NCBI GenBank assembly: GCA_028718465.1
Contig: JAQULX010000198.1
Coordinates: 1-5,890 of the forward strand
Origin: Dehalococcoidales bacterium
GTDB taxonomy: Bacteria > Chloroflexota > Dehalococcoidia > Dehalococcoidales > UBA3254
DNA: 5,890 bases
Reading direction: 5' to 3'
A program made the position numbers and the translations under genes. The notes below the pieces were generated by a model that had not been told where the DNA came from, ran no database searches, and was given only the letters and a program-made list of their open reading frames with translations. This document shows positions 1-5,236 of the stretch, piece by piece; positions within the stretch are counted from its first letter, which is position 1; each line of letters starts with the position of its first letter.

Positions 1-1
1 G

Positions 2-190
2 GCAGTGGAAACGGCGATCTCAATCTGCCGGGCCTGGAGGAAGGATGGAAAGAAAGAAGCCCGGATTGGGCATGGCGCTACCGGAGGGATGACGCTACCC
101 TTCGATAGCTGCACCTTTCAGGAAGACCGTGAGTGGGCGAAAGAGCGCCATGCCCACTTATATGAGCAACAGGAGGCTAATGATGAGTAA
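2..190 (+). CDS. C-terminal end of an unidentified protein (partial, 5' end outside window)
   Basis: The frame is open from the left edge of the window to a TAA at 188-190, giving about 62 residues. A GTG at position 5 could formally start it, but no ribosome binding site is visible before it, so I read this as the tail of a longer protein. The visible part has a helix-like start (ETAISICRAWRKDGKKEAR), a glycine-rich turn (GHGATGGMTLPF) and a charged helical end (EDREWAKERHAHLYEQQE). I do not recognise the family and assign no function. Its last codons overlap the next gene's start by 8 nt, so the two are probably co-translated. It contains no JAB or ParB motif that I can identify. Confidence 0.6.
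   Translation, partial: AVETAISICRAWRKDGKKEARIGHGATGGMTLPFDSCTFQEDREWAKERHAHLYEQQEANDE
171..176 (+). promoter_or_regulatory. Ribosome binding site deciding the start at 183
   Basis: A perfect AGGAGG lies 6 nt before the ATG at 183 and 3 nt before the ATG at 180. This spacing favours 183 over the in-frame GTG at 129, which lies upstream of the site and would add 18 residues. Confidence 0.75.
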
Positions 191-491
191 TGAGAATAGT
201 GCTCCGGTGGAAACCAAGATCATTATCACTCACAAGGCTAATAAGGCTTCGATCGGCATCCAGCAAACAAACTGTGACCCGGTTTTGTTCACCATAGCGG
301 GAGATATGGCGACCGCCATCGCCCGGCTTCCGGAGTTAATCGCCGAAGCTGGAATAAGATGGCAGACAAACCCACGTTACCCTAAAGCGGAAGTGCCGGA
401 GCCGCCAGCTCCGGTGACTGCTGCGGTAGCTAGTCCTAAACCGAATACTGCAACCAAACCTGACAATAAGCAACAAGAAGCCATGTTTTAA
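183..491 (+). CDS. Small protein with proline-rich linker and C-terminal clamp-binding-like motif
   Basis: A 102-aa protein; start chosen from AGGAGG at 171-176 (ATG at 180 is the alternative). Residues about 10-60 look like a small alpha/beta domain: two strands (KIIITHKANKASIGIQ, then PVLFTIAG) followed by a helix (MATAIARLPELIAEAG). Residues 61-96 are rich in Pro, Ala, Lys and Asn and look like a flexible linker. The last residues are QQEAMF. QEAMF fits the bacterial beta-clamp binding consensus Q-x-x-L/M-F and closely resembles the QADMF motif of E. coli DNA polymerase III alpha. The next gene encodes a beta clamp, which supports the reading. Its position before the cassette recalls PRTRC protein E, but I see no clear sequence match to E. 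The function beyond possible clamp binding is unknown. Confidence 0.7.
   Translation: MSNENSAPVETKIIITHKANKASIGIQQTNCDPVLFTIAGDMATAIARLPELIAEAGIRWQTNPRYPKAEVPEPPAPVTAAVASPKPNTATKPDNKQQEAMF
474..488 (+). other. Putative sliding-clamp binding peptide (QEAMF) at protein C-terminus
   Basis: These codons encode QEAMF, the final five residues of the 102-aa protein, immediately before the TAA at 489-491. The form matches known bacterial clamp-binding pentapeptides, which often sit on flexible tails or extreme C-termini. The assignment is inference from motif and context; five residues alone can match by chance. Confidence 0.5.
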
Positions 492-500
492 TCCTAATCA

Positions 501-526
501 ACCACCGGCGTTGGCCTGCCGGTGGT
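501..526 (+). repeat. Inverted repeat, 9-bp perfect stem, in the gap before the clamp gene
   Basis: ACCACCGGC (501-509) and GCCGGTGGT (518-526) are exact reverse complements around an 8-nt loop. No T-run follows (GAATAAATGG), so this is not a standard intrinsic terminator. It may be an mRNA stabilising or processing element, or a protein binding site between the 102-aa gene and the clamp gene. Confidence 0.6.
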
Positions 527-540
527 GAATAAATGGCCAA

Positions 541-549
541 AGGGAGGTG
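541..549 (+). promoter_or_regulatory. Ribosome binding site of the clamp gene
   Basis: AGGGAGGTG ends 6 nt before the ATG at 556. The in-frame GTG at 547-549 is part of this Shine-Dalgarno sequence and so is very unlikely to be the start codon. Confidence 0.8.
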
Positions 550-555
550 AGAAAG

Positions 556-1962
556 ATGCAAATTCGAGTCGATAAACTAAGGGCTAATCTGGCTTTACTT
601 CAGCCGGTAGTACCCAAGAAAGCTACCCTGCCGTTGATTACCCATGTCCTGGTTCAAGAGGGACAGATGGTGGCCACCGATCTGGAGAACACTGTCAGCC
701 TGAATGTTCCAGAAGCACGGGAATGCTTGCTCCTACCATTTCATGCCGTGATGGAACTTCTCAAGTATGTCCCCGGAGATGAAATGCTGACTTTGGAACC
801 CAACGGTAAAACCATCAAGCTCTCCTGGAAGGGCGGCAGCGCCTTGTATGAGGTCAAAGAAGCTCAGGATTATCCGCCCATACCCATGCCTGAATTCCAG
901 GCCGAAGGCGATCTGAATGGAGACCTCTTCATCGAGGCTCTGCTGGCAGCCTTGCCCTATTGTGCTACCGAGTCTACCCGGCCGGTGCTGACCGGGGTGA
1001 CGGTCTACCTGGATAACGTATTGCAAATTGCCGGAGCAGATGGTTTTCGGCTGTCCTACCAGTCCCTGAAGCAGTCTTATCCGATGAAACAAACCCTGAT
1101 CCTGCCGGCCAGTACCGTCAAAGTCCTGGAACATCTATGGCACAAATCCCCGGCCATGGTACCCCTGGAAAGCTCTTTGGTGCGCCAGTTAATGGCAGTC
1201 AGACCCGTCAAACTCTCTTTGGCTGAGGGGATCGCGGACTTCCGGTTCAGTAATATCCGCCTGATCACGAAACTGATCGCCGGGACTCCACCGGATCATC
1301 TGGCCCTGCTCAACAACTTCCGGGAACCGATTAAGGTCAAGCTGATAGCGCCGGAACTAAGGAACGCCGTCCGCCGCCTGGAGGGGATTGCCCGGGATGG
1401 CACCGGAATCGTGCGCCTGAAATGGACCGAATCCAACATGACCGTTTCCGCCCGGAGTGAGGATAAGGGAGAAATCAGCGCCGAGATCCCGGTCCAACCG
1501 GAAAGCTTGCCCGGCCGGGTGGCTCTCAACGTGAAGTATCTCCTGGAGTACCTGGAAGGCAAGGAAGGGGTAATCACCCTGGGCAAGGATGAAGGCAGCA
1601 GCCCGGCTTTGTTTCACTATGGCAGCAAGCCGGTAGCAGCCATTATGCCGATGAACGTCCAGTGGGAGGAGGACAAACCCAAAAACGAAGAGCCGGAAGG
1701 GGAAACTACCGAAGAAGTTGAAGAGAATGCTGGAGAAACCGAGGAGAGTGTGGAGGAAAATCCGGAGGTAGAGAGCGAGGAAATAGAAAGCCCCATCGAG
1801 GGAGAGACTCCGGACGAGGAAGGGGAAGAAGCTCCAGAGGAACCTCAGTCAGAGCCGGTGACCGCTGGAGTGACAGCTGAGGCAACCTCAGCGGAAAATC
1901 CGCCTGAACCGGAGTCTGTTAAAACACCGGAAAAGCGGCGAGGCCGCCGCAAGAAAAAATAA
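556..1962 (+). CDS. dnaN: DNA polymerase III beta subunit (sliding clamp), with long acidic/basic C-terminal tail
   Basis: A 468-aa DnaN-type clamp, the ring that tethers DNA polymerases and other factors to DNA. Residues 1-368 cover the three clamp domains. MQIRVDKLRANLALLQPVV with TLPLITHVLV opens domain 1, and ATDLE is at 40-44. RPVLTGV (142-148) and ADGFRLS (161-167) match the RPVLxGV and ATDGHRL signatures of domain 2, and the core ends in IMPM (363-366). ADGFRL and MPM form the hydrophobic pocket that binds client peptides, so binding is probably retained. Typical clamps are about 370 aa and end near MPM-R. This one continues for about 100 residues: 371-430 are 30/60 acidic and the tip is KRRGRRKKK. 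Start at ATG 556, with AGGGAGGTG just upstream. As an element-borne clamp it is probably a second copy beside the host dnaN (inference). Confidence 0.88.
   Translation: MQIRVDKLRANLALLQPVVPKKATLPLITHVLVQEGQMVATDLENTVSLNVPEARECLLLPFHAVMELLKYVPGDEMLTLEPNGKTIKLSWKGGSALYEVKEAQDYPPIPMPEFQAEGDLNGDLFIEALLAALPYCATESTRPVLTGVTVYLDNVLQIAGADGFRLSYQSLKQSYPMKQTLILPASTVKVLEHLWHKSPAMVPLESSLVRQLMAVRPVKLSLAEGIADFRFSNIRLITKLIAGTPPDHLALLNNFREPIKVKLIAPELRNAVRRLEGIARDGTGIVRLKWTESNMTVSARSEDKGEISAEIPVQPESLPGRVALNVKYLLEYLEGKEGVITLGKDEGSSPALFHYGSKPVAAIMPMNVQWEEDKPKNEEPEGETTEEVEENAGETEESVEENPEVESEEIESPIEGETPDEEGEEAPEEPQSEPVTAGVTAEATSAENPPEPESVKTPEKRRGRRKKK
1663..1959 (+). other. Low-complexity acidic tail and basic tip of the sliding clamp
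   Basis: These codons encode residues 370-468 of the clamp, beyond its last conserved core strand. The segment is dominated by Glu, Pro, Thr, Ser and Gly, with Glu/Asp at half of positions 371-430. A neutral Thr/Ala/Glu stretch follows, then a cluster of Lys and Arg (EKRRGRRKKK). It is predicted to be disordered. The coding DNA is strongly purine-rich on the plus strand (many GAG/GAA codons). Confidence 0.8.
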
Positions 1963-1971
1963 ACCAACTCA

Positions 1972-2003
1972 GAGAGGGGACGTTAAATCCCCTCTCAATT
2001 TTT
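1972..2003 (+). terminator. Probable intrinsic terminator after the clamp gene
   Basis: GAGAGGGGA (1972-1980) and TCCCCTCTC (1988-1996) form a perfect 9-bp stem with a 7-nt loop, followed by AATTTTT. The hairpin begins 9 nt after the clamp stop codon. The T-run is only five long, and the next ribosome binding site starts at about 2006, so partial read-through (attenuation between clamp and downstream genes) is possible. Confidence 0.65.
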
Positions 2004-2018
2004 AGGAAGGAGGACTTC

Positions 2019-2318
2019 ATGGTAACCAACCAAAAGATAGCGCGCTTCCCTCTGGGTCAAACCGTGATGACCCGGGGAGTGAATGACCTGGTAGCCGAAA
2101 ATGCAGCTTTCGCCAAGCTTGTGACCGAAAGCCTGATCCGTCACGCCACTGGAGATTGGGGCGATCTCTCCGCCGAAGACAAGGCCGAAAATGACCGCAG
2201 CCTGCAGGATGGAGAGCGCTTGCTTTCAGCTTATGAAAAGGAAGGCCTGCCCAAAATCTGGATTATCACCGAGGCCGACCGCTCCGCCACCACCGTCTTA
2301 TTCCCGGATGAGTATTAG
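2019..2318 (+). CDS. Conserved small protein of mobile elements, function unknown
   Basis: A 99-aa protein with a strong ribosome binding site (GGAAGGAGG, 2006-2014). I recognise the pattern from small plasmid-associated hypothetical proteins: an N-terminal FPLGQTVMTRGV segment (about 10-21), RHATGDWGDL (41-50), ENDRSLQDGERLLSAY (57-72), and the end KIWIITEADRSATTVLFPDEY split over 79-99. In relatives the central GDWGDL and the C-terminal WIITEADRS-T--L-P-EY strand pair are the most constant parts. No catalytic motif, membrane segment or signal peptide is visible; it is presumably a soluble cytoplasmic protein. It sits between the clamp terminator and the hairpin ahead of the PRTRC genes. The family recognition is from memory and no biochemical role is known to me. 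Confidence 0.85.
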   Translation: MVTNQKIARFPLGQTVMTRGVNDLVAENAAFAKLVTESLIRHATGDWGDLSAEDKAENDRSLQDGERLLSAYEKEGLPKIWIITEADRSATTVLFPDEY

Positions 2319-2333
2319 GCAAGGTTAAGCGCT

Positions 2334-2387
2334 CGGCTCCCTGGCGCTGAGTGACTCTATCAATGAAAAGCTCAGCGCCAGCAGCCG
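2334..2387 (+). repeat. Long imperfect hairpin ahead of the PRTRC gene string
   Basis: CTGGCGCTGAG (2341-2351) and CTCAGCGCCAG (2371-2381) are perfect 11-bp inverted repeats around a 19-nt loop. Outside them, CGGCT (2334-2338) pairs with AGCCG (2383-2387) across a small CC/C internal loop, giving 16 bp in all. No T-tract follows (GACGAATAATCTC), so it is not a normal terminator. It lies in the 99-nt gap between the 99-aa gene and the 64-aa gene, just before the latter's ribosome binding site. It may be a regulatory RNA structure or an operator for a dimeric protein. Confidence 0.7.
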
Positions 2388-2417
2388 GACGAATAATCTC
2401 AAACAAGGAGATCAGGC

Positions 2418-2612
2418 ATGTTAAATCAACAAGATATCCATTACAAACAGTCCAACCGGCGTAAATGCTACTGGATGGTCCAGGAGTGTCTTAAGGGAAT
2501 AAGTCCCTGTTCCTATAGCTGCCCGGGTTACCTTTCGGTAGCCCAGGTAGATAAACAACGCAAATTAAAAGAGCGAGGAGGTTACCATGACCAGAGTCTT
2601 TATCGCGGATAA
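2418..2612 (+). CDS. Small four-cysteine protein, possible zinc-binding
   Basis: A 64-aa protein with AAGGAG (2405-2410) 7 nt before its ATG. It has four cysteines in the pattern C-x6-C-x6-C-x3-C (C17, C24, C31, C35), within KCYWMVQEC and SPCSYSCPGY. This resembles the small cysteine-rich CW...C...CPAY proteins of Bacillota and other anaerobes, which I suspect bind a metal, although the match is partial. The C-terminal third is charged and irregular. Its last 26 nt overlap the start of the PRTRC C gene in another frame, so the two are probably translationally coupled. No function is assigned. The strong ribosome binding site and cysteine spacing argue for a real gene. Confidence 0.65.
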   Translation: MLNQQDIHYKQSNRRKCYWMVQECLKGISPCSYSCPGYLSVAQVDKQRKLKERGGYHDQSLYRG

Positions 2613-2772
2613 CCGGGAGTTTCCGGATCCGGACCCCACCCTGGCAATCAGTGAGGTCCAGCGGCTGCTGGCGGACTTTTTACCGGAGCTGCATAACTCC
2701 GAGATCAAAGAGTTAGATAAGGATGGGAAGCACTATATCCAGTTTATCAAGAAGGTAGGCACCAAGGGATGA
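2587..2772 (+). CDS. PRTRC system protein C, ubiquitin-like
   Basis: A 61-aa protein preceded by GAGGAGG (2575-2581). It matches the PRTRC protein C pattern: an N-terminal strand (RVFIADNREF), the hallmark PDPDP turn (13-17), a helix (AISEVQRLLADFLPEL), a strand pair (SEIKELDKDGKHYIQFIKK) and the ending VGTKG. As I recall, this family overlaps the prokaryotic ubiquitin-like (Prok_Ub) beta-grasp family, predicted to be a small modifier used with E1- and E2-like partners. Here the protein stops exactly at the glycine, as a mature ubiquitin-like modifier would. E2-like and E1-like genes lie downstream in the same string, fitting activation by ThiF and transfer by B. The TGA overlaps the next ATG (ATGA). 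Conjugation itself is a prediction. Confidence 0.85.
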   Translation: MTRVFIADNREFPDPDPTLAISEVQRLLADFLPELHNSEIKELDKDGKHYIQFIKKVGTKG

Positions 2773-2990
2773 TTCCCCAGGCAAGGTTGGTAGAGCTACT
2801 CAAGAATCTTCCCGCAGTCCACCTGGAACTGTTGGACCTGACCTGGCAACTGACCGGGGAGGATGGCGCCCTGGATCCCCAGAAAATATCCTTCCACTAT
2901 ACCAAGATGGAAAAAGCGATCGCTGAAGCCGAAAACTATTCCCGGGCGACCAGGGAGATAGTGCAATGCCTGATTCGGCTGCTCCATTAG
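2769..2990 (+). CDS. Small helical protein of unknown function within the PRTRC string
   Basis: A 73-aa protein whose ATG shares the ATGA overlap with the stop of PRTRC C, so translation is probably coupled. It looks largely helical: ARLVELLKNLPAVHLELLDL (5-24), then a polar turn with GEDGALDP, then a long amphipathic helix (KMEKAIAEAENYSRATREIVQ) and LIRLLH at the end. There are no cysteine, catalytic or membrane motifs. I do not recognise the family. Its position between C and the F-slot gene suggests an accessory or adaptor part of the cassette. Its final 25 nt overlap the next gene. Confidence 0.7.
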   Translation: MIPQARLVELLKNLPAVHLELLDLTWQLTGEDGALDPQKISFHYTKMEKAIAEAENYSRATREIVQCLIRLLH

Positions 2991-3766
2991 AATGTCTGAT
3001 CCGGCAGTTGCGCTTCTATCGCCCGCCCTCCATCAGCACCTTGGTCGGGATGCTCCAGGATAACCAGGATTATGCCGATTTTGTCCATCTGGTGAAGGAG
3101 TTCGTGCCGGAAAGGGAAACCGAGATTCTTGGCCAACCCGGTCCGGAGCAGCAAATCGCCAGCTTCGCCGGTTATTTCGAAGACCGCTATTTTCCTTTGC
3201 CCCATTTCCTGCGCTTTGGCGACGCGGAAGAATACTCCGACCTGACCCAGAGCATACCCTTGATCGCACTGGGATTCGGTTATCAGGATTACGATGACCT
3301 GGTGCAAAACGGCAATACCGGCGCCATGCTGATGACCTATTTCTTTCGGCAGCCTTACGGGGATCAGGGCGCCCGGATAGCCTTGGGTGAATCCTGCCAG
3401 GAACATGTGCCGGCTGAATTGCTGCAGAGAATTCCGGAACAAGGATTTACCCCTGAAGAACTGCACCAACTGTTGGATGGAACATCCTACCAATCTTTAG
3501 CTACTTGGGGAGACTTGATTCATCTCAATACCGGGAATGATTTACTGGACACCGATGAGGAAATGCTGAGCAACTCGGTGCTGCCGGAATGGTCTCGAGA
3601 AAACGTGACGTATTTTACCCGCCAATGGGCCGAGGCCCAGGAAAAACAGCAAGGTCCCTTTGCTATGGCAGATGAATTTGAAAAGAAGCCGGCGGCTTAT
3701 TTCCAGGAACTAATGGACTTTATTGACCAACAAAAGGAGAGGCAGAATGATGCCAAGCTTAAGTAG
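2966..3766 (+). CDS. PRTRC-associated protein in the position of protein F
   Basis: A 266-aa protein starting inside the preceding gene; AGGGAGA (2952-2958) sits 7 nt before its ATG. In PRTRC cassettes the gene between C and B is normally protein F, so this is the positional equivalent, although I cannot show clear sequence similarity to the F proteins of Pseudomonadota. It looks alpha-helical and acidic. Notable segments are FEDRYFPLPH (71-80), GFGYQDYDDLV (103-113), YGDQGARIAL (131-140), PEELHQLLDGTSYQSLATWG (163-182) and ENVTYFTRQWAEA (212-224). I see no catalytic signature, signal peptide or membrane span. A cytoplasmic scaffold or substrate-recognition role would fit, but this is speculation. 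The 3' end overlaps the B gene by 20 nt. Confidence 0.75.
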   Translation: MPDSAAPLECLIRQLRFYRPPSISTLVGMLQDNQDYADFVHLVKEFVPERETEILGQPGPEQQIASFAGYFEDRYFPLPHFLRFGDAEEYSDLTQSIPLIALGFGYQDYDDLVQNGNTGAMLMTYFFRQPYGDQGARIALGESCQEHVPAELLQRIPEQGFTPEELHQLLDGTSYQSLATWGDLIHLNTGNDLLDTDEEMLSNSVLPEWSRENVTYFTRQWAEAQEKQQGPFAMADEFEKKPAAYFQELMDFIDQQKERQNDAKLK

Positions 3767-4436
3767 AGAATTAACCCCTTACCAGTGGGCGCTGCCGGAA
3801 ACACTTCAGGTGCCTCCGGATGAGCTGAAGGTCCGCCTGGACTTCTATACCGACAGCGTCATCTTATATCTACTGGATAAGGGGATTATCACCACCAGGC
3901 AAGTTTCGGCCCAAGATATCAGCCTGGCCATCCTCTCTGAGATCTCCTTGAATTCCGGACTGCTGCCGCGGGAGGCACTATGGTGGAAACAGGGCAAGAA
4001 CGGTGTTCAGGTTGCCCTATGGCGAGCGCCGAAAATCTGGCCGGTAGCCTTACAAGAAGAAGCTTTCAAGCCAGCCAGACGTTTCAAGTTACCCATGCCG
4101 GGACTCATTTTCGTCTGTTCACCTGGGAAACCGCCAGCGGTTTATGCCGCGAAGAAACACCCTAGGTCCGTTGGTGAATTTATTTACCATGCGCCCTTAT
4201 TTAATGTCTATGAGAACGGGACTACCTGCCCGGGGACTCATCAATATCCCCAGGAAATGGAAAAGATCCCGGAGTCTTTCTTCGGCGCCTTCTTCACCCA
4301 GGGCGCGATGCATACCGGTCGCTCTCAGAAATATCCGAATAATCTGCTCAGGCTCTGGGAGGAGATCGACGGTAAGCCTAAATATCCTATGAAAGACATG
4401 GTGAAATTGGGAACCGTGGCGGATCTGCTCAAATGA
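3747..4436 (+). CDS. PRTRC system protein B, E2-like
   Basis: A 229-aa protein. The ribosome binding site AGGAGAGG (3735-3742) supports ATG 3747 (ATG 3750 is the alternative); an upstream in-frame TTG at 3723 lacks such a site. Family features are GLLPREALWW (71-80), the RRFKLPMPGLIFVC block (111-124), IYHAPLFNVYENG (146-158), TTCPGTH (159-165), IPESFFGAFFTQGAMHTGRS (174-193) and the LLRLWEEIDGK...YP ending. PRTRC B is, to my knowledge, classed with the prokaryotic E2-like family D. C161 in TTCPGTH is the conserved cysteine expected to carry the activated modifier, so B would pass protein C from the E1-like enzyme to a target. The E2 role is predicted. It is followed after 20 nt by the ThiF gene, with no JAB gene between them. 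Confidence 0.88.
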   Translation: MMPSLSRELTPYQWALPETLQVPPDELKVRLDFYTDSVILYLLDKGIITTRQVSAQDISLAILSEISLNSGLLPREALWWKQGKNGVQVALWRAPKIWPVALQEEAFKPARRFKLPMPGLIFVCSPGKPPAVYAAKKHPRSVGEFIYHAPLFNVYENGTTCPGTHQYPQEMEKIPESFFGAFFTQGAMHTGRSQKYPNNLLRLWEEIDGKPKYPMKDMVKLGTVADLLK

Positions 4437-4444
4437 AATAAACC

Positions 4445-4450
4445 GGGAGG
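4445..4450 (+). promoter_or_regulatory. Ribosome binding site for the TTG start of the ThiF gene
   Basis: GGGAGG lies 6 nt before TTG 4457. No in-frame ATG is close by, and the residues after the TTG (YTLDNDFATRFKYEVMIVG) lead directly into the Rossmann fold, so TTG is the natural start. The weak start codon may lower E1-like enzyme levels relative to B. Confidence 0.75.
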
Positions 4451-4456
4451 TTTTTC

Positions 4457-5218
4457 TTGTATACCCTGGATAACGACTTTGCCACTCGTTTTAAATATGA
4501 GGTTATGATCGTAGGCTGCGGGGGTACCGGCGGCTTTGTGGCCGAAGGACTCTGCCGCCTGCTTCCGGTGAATGTTCCGCTGGTGCTGGTGGACCCGGAC
4601 CATGTGGAGGAAAGGAATCTGCGGCGTCAGAACTTCTTCCTAGAAGATCTAGGTGAGCTTAAAAGCGAAGCCTTGGCCCATAGGTTATCTCGAAAATACC
4701 ACCGAGCCATTGCCTATAGCATCTTACCGGTTAGTCTGACACCATTGGGTTTCAATAGCCTGGTCATTGGTTGTGTGGATAACGGTCCTGCTCGCCGAGA
4801 TATCGCCTCCAGATTCACCGCCACTTATGGCAACGCTCCGGCCTGGTGGGTGGATGCCGGCAACGGAGAAAACTTTGGTCAGATCTTGATTGGAAACCGG
4901 ATTGGAACTGCTCAATACCGGACCAGCGAAAAAGGCGACCGTTTCTACTCTTTGCCTCTGCCCACTCAGCAGCGGCCGGACTTGTTAAGACAGCAGCCAG
5001 CGGTTAGCAGTTGTGCTGACATCGAAGAGCAAGGGCCGACGATCAATCAAAGCATGGCGGCCCTGGTCATTGAAGTAGTACGGAGATTGATTGCCGGTAC
5101 CTGTCCCTGGATCCAGCTCTATCTGGATCTAGAACTGGGTACTCTGCAGCCGGTATTGGTCACTCCGGAAACGGTCGAGGAAATCTTGAAGAAAAAGTCC
5201 GTAAAAGCGAAAAAATAA
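4457..5218 (+). CDS. PRTRC system ThiF-family protein, E1-like activating enzyme
   Basis: A 253-aa ThiF/MoeB/E1-superfamily protein starting at TTG. The nucleotide-binding Rossmann motif is GCGGTGG (20-26). The second strand ends VLVDPD (43-48), followed by VEERNLRRQNF (50-60), which holds the Asn, Arg and Gln of the adenylating site. K69 and the VDN at 107-109 complete the usual set. C186 in SSCAD, before a long helix (INQSMAALVIEVVRRL), is the candidate catalytic cysteine. The CxxC zinc pairs of MoeB and ThiF are absent, as expected for the short PRTRC type. It should use ATP to adenylate the C-terminal glycine of a ubiquitin-like protein, most simply protein C, before transfer to B. The C-terminus is lysine-rich. 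The domain assignment is firm; the substrate is inferred from the operon. Confidence 0.92.
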   Translation: MYTLDNDFATRFKYEVMIVGCGGTGGFVAEGLCRLLPVNVPLVLVDPDHVEERNLRRQNFFLEDLGELKSEALAHRLSRKYHRAIAYSILPVSLTPLGFNSLVIGCVDNGPARRDIASRFTATYGNAPAWWVDAGNGENFGQILIGNRIGTAQYRTSEKGDRFYSLPLPTQQRPDLLRQQPAVSSCADIEEQGPTINQSMAALVIEVVRRLIAGTCPWIQLYLDLELGTLQPVLVTPETVEEILKKKSVKAKK

Positions 5219-5236
5219 AGAGTTTTTGGAGGCAAT

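Noticed and set aside
129..182. GTG at 129 as the start of the 102-aa protein
   Set aside because: No ribosome binding site precedes it, and it would lie fully within the upstream gene; AGGAGG at 171-176 points to ATG 183 (or 180).
547..555. GTG at 547 as the clamp gene start
   Set aside because: The GTG is part of the AGGGAGGTG ribosome binding site. ATG 556 gives the usual DnaN beginning MQIRV.
733..1134. Minus-strand open frame of 133 codons inside the clamp gene
   Set aside because: It lies opposite well-conserved DnaN codons, has no ribosome binding site that I could see, and its translation resembles no protein that I recognise; it is a shadow frame.
2392..2397. AATAAT as a possible -10 promoter box before the 64-aa gene
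   Set aside because: No acceptable -35 box lies about 17 nt upstream (that region is the hairpin arm), so a promoter is not supported.
2987..3493. Minus-strand open frame of 168 codons opposite the 266-aa gene
   Set aside because: All other genes run on the plus strand with strong ribosome binding sites and overlaps; the minus-strand translation looks like the complement of codon-biased coding DNA.
3747..5218. JAB peptidase domain fused to B or ThiF
   Set aside because: Neither protein shows the HxH...S..D metal-binding signature, and both lengths fit stand-alone B and ThiF proteins.
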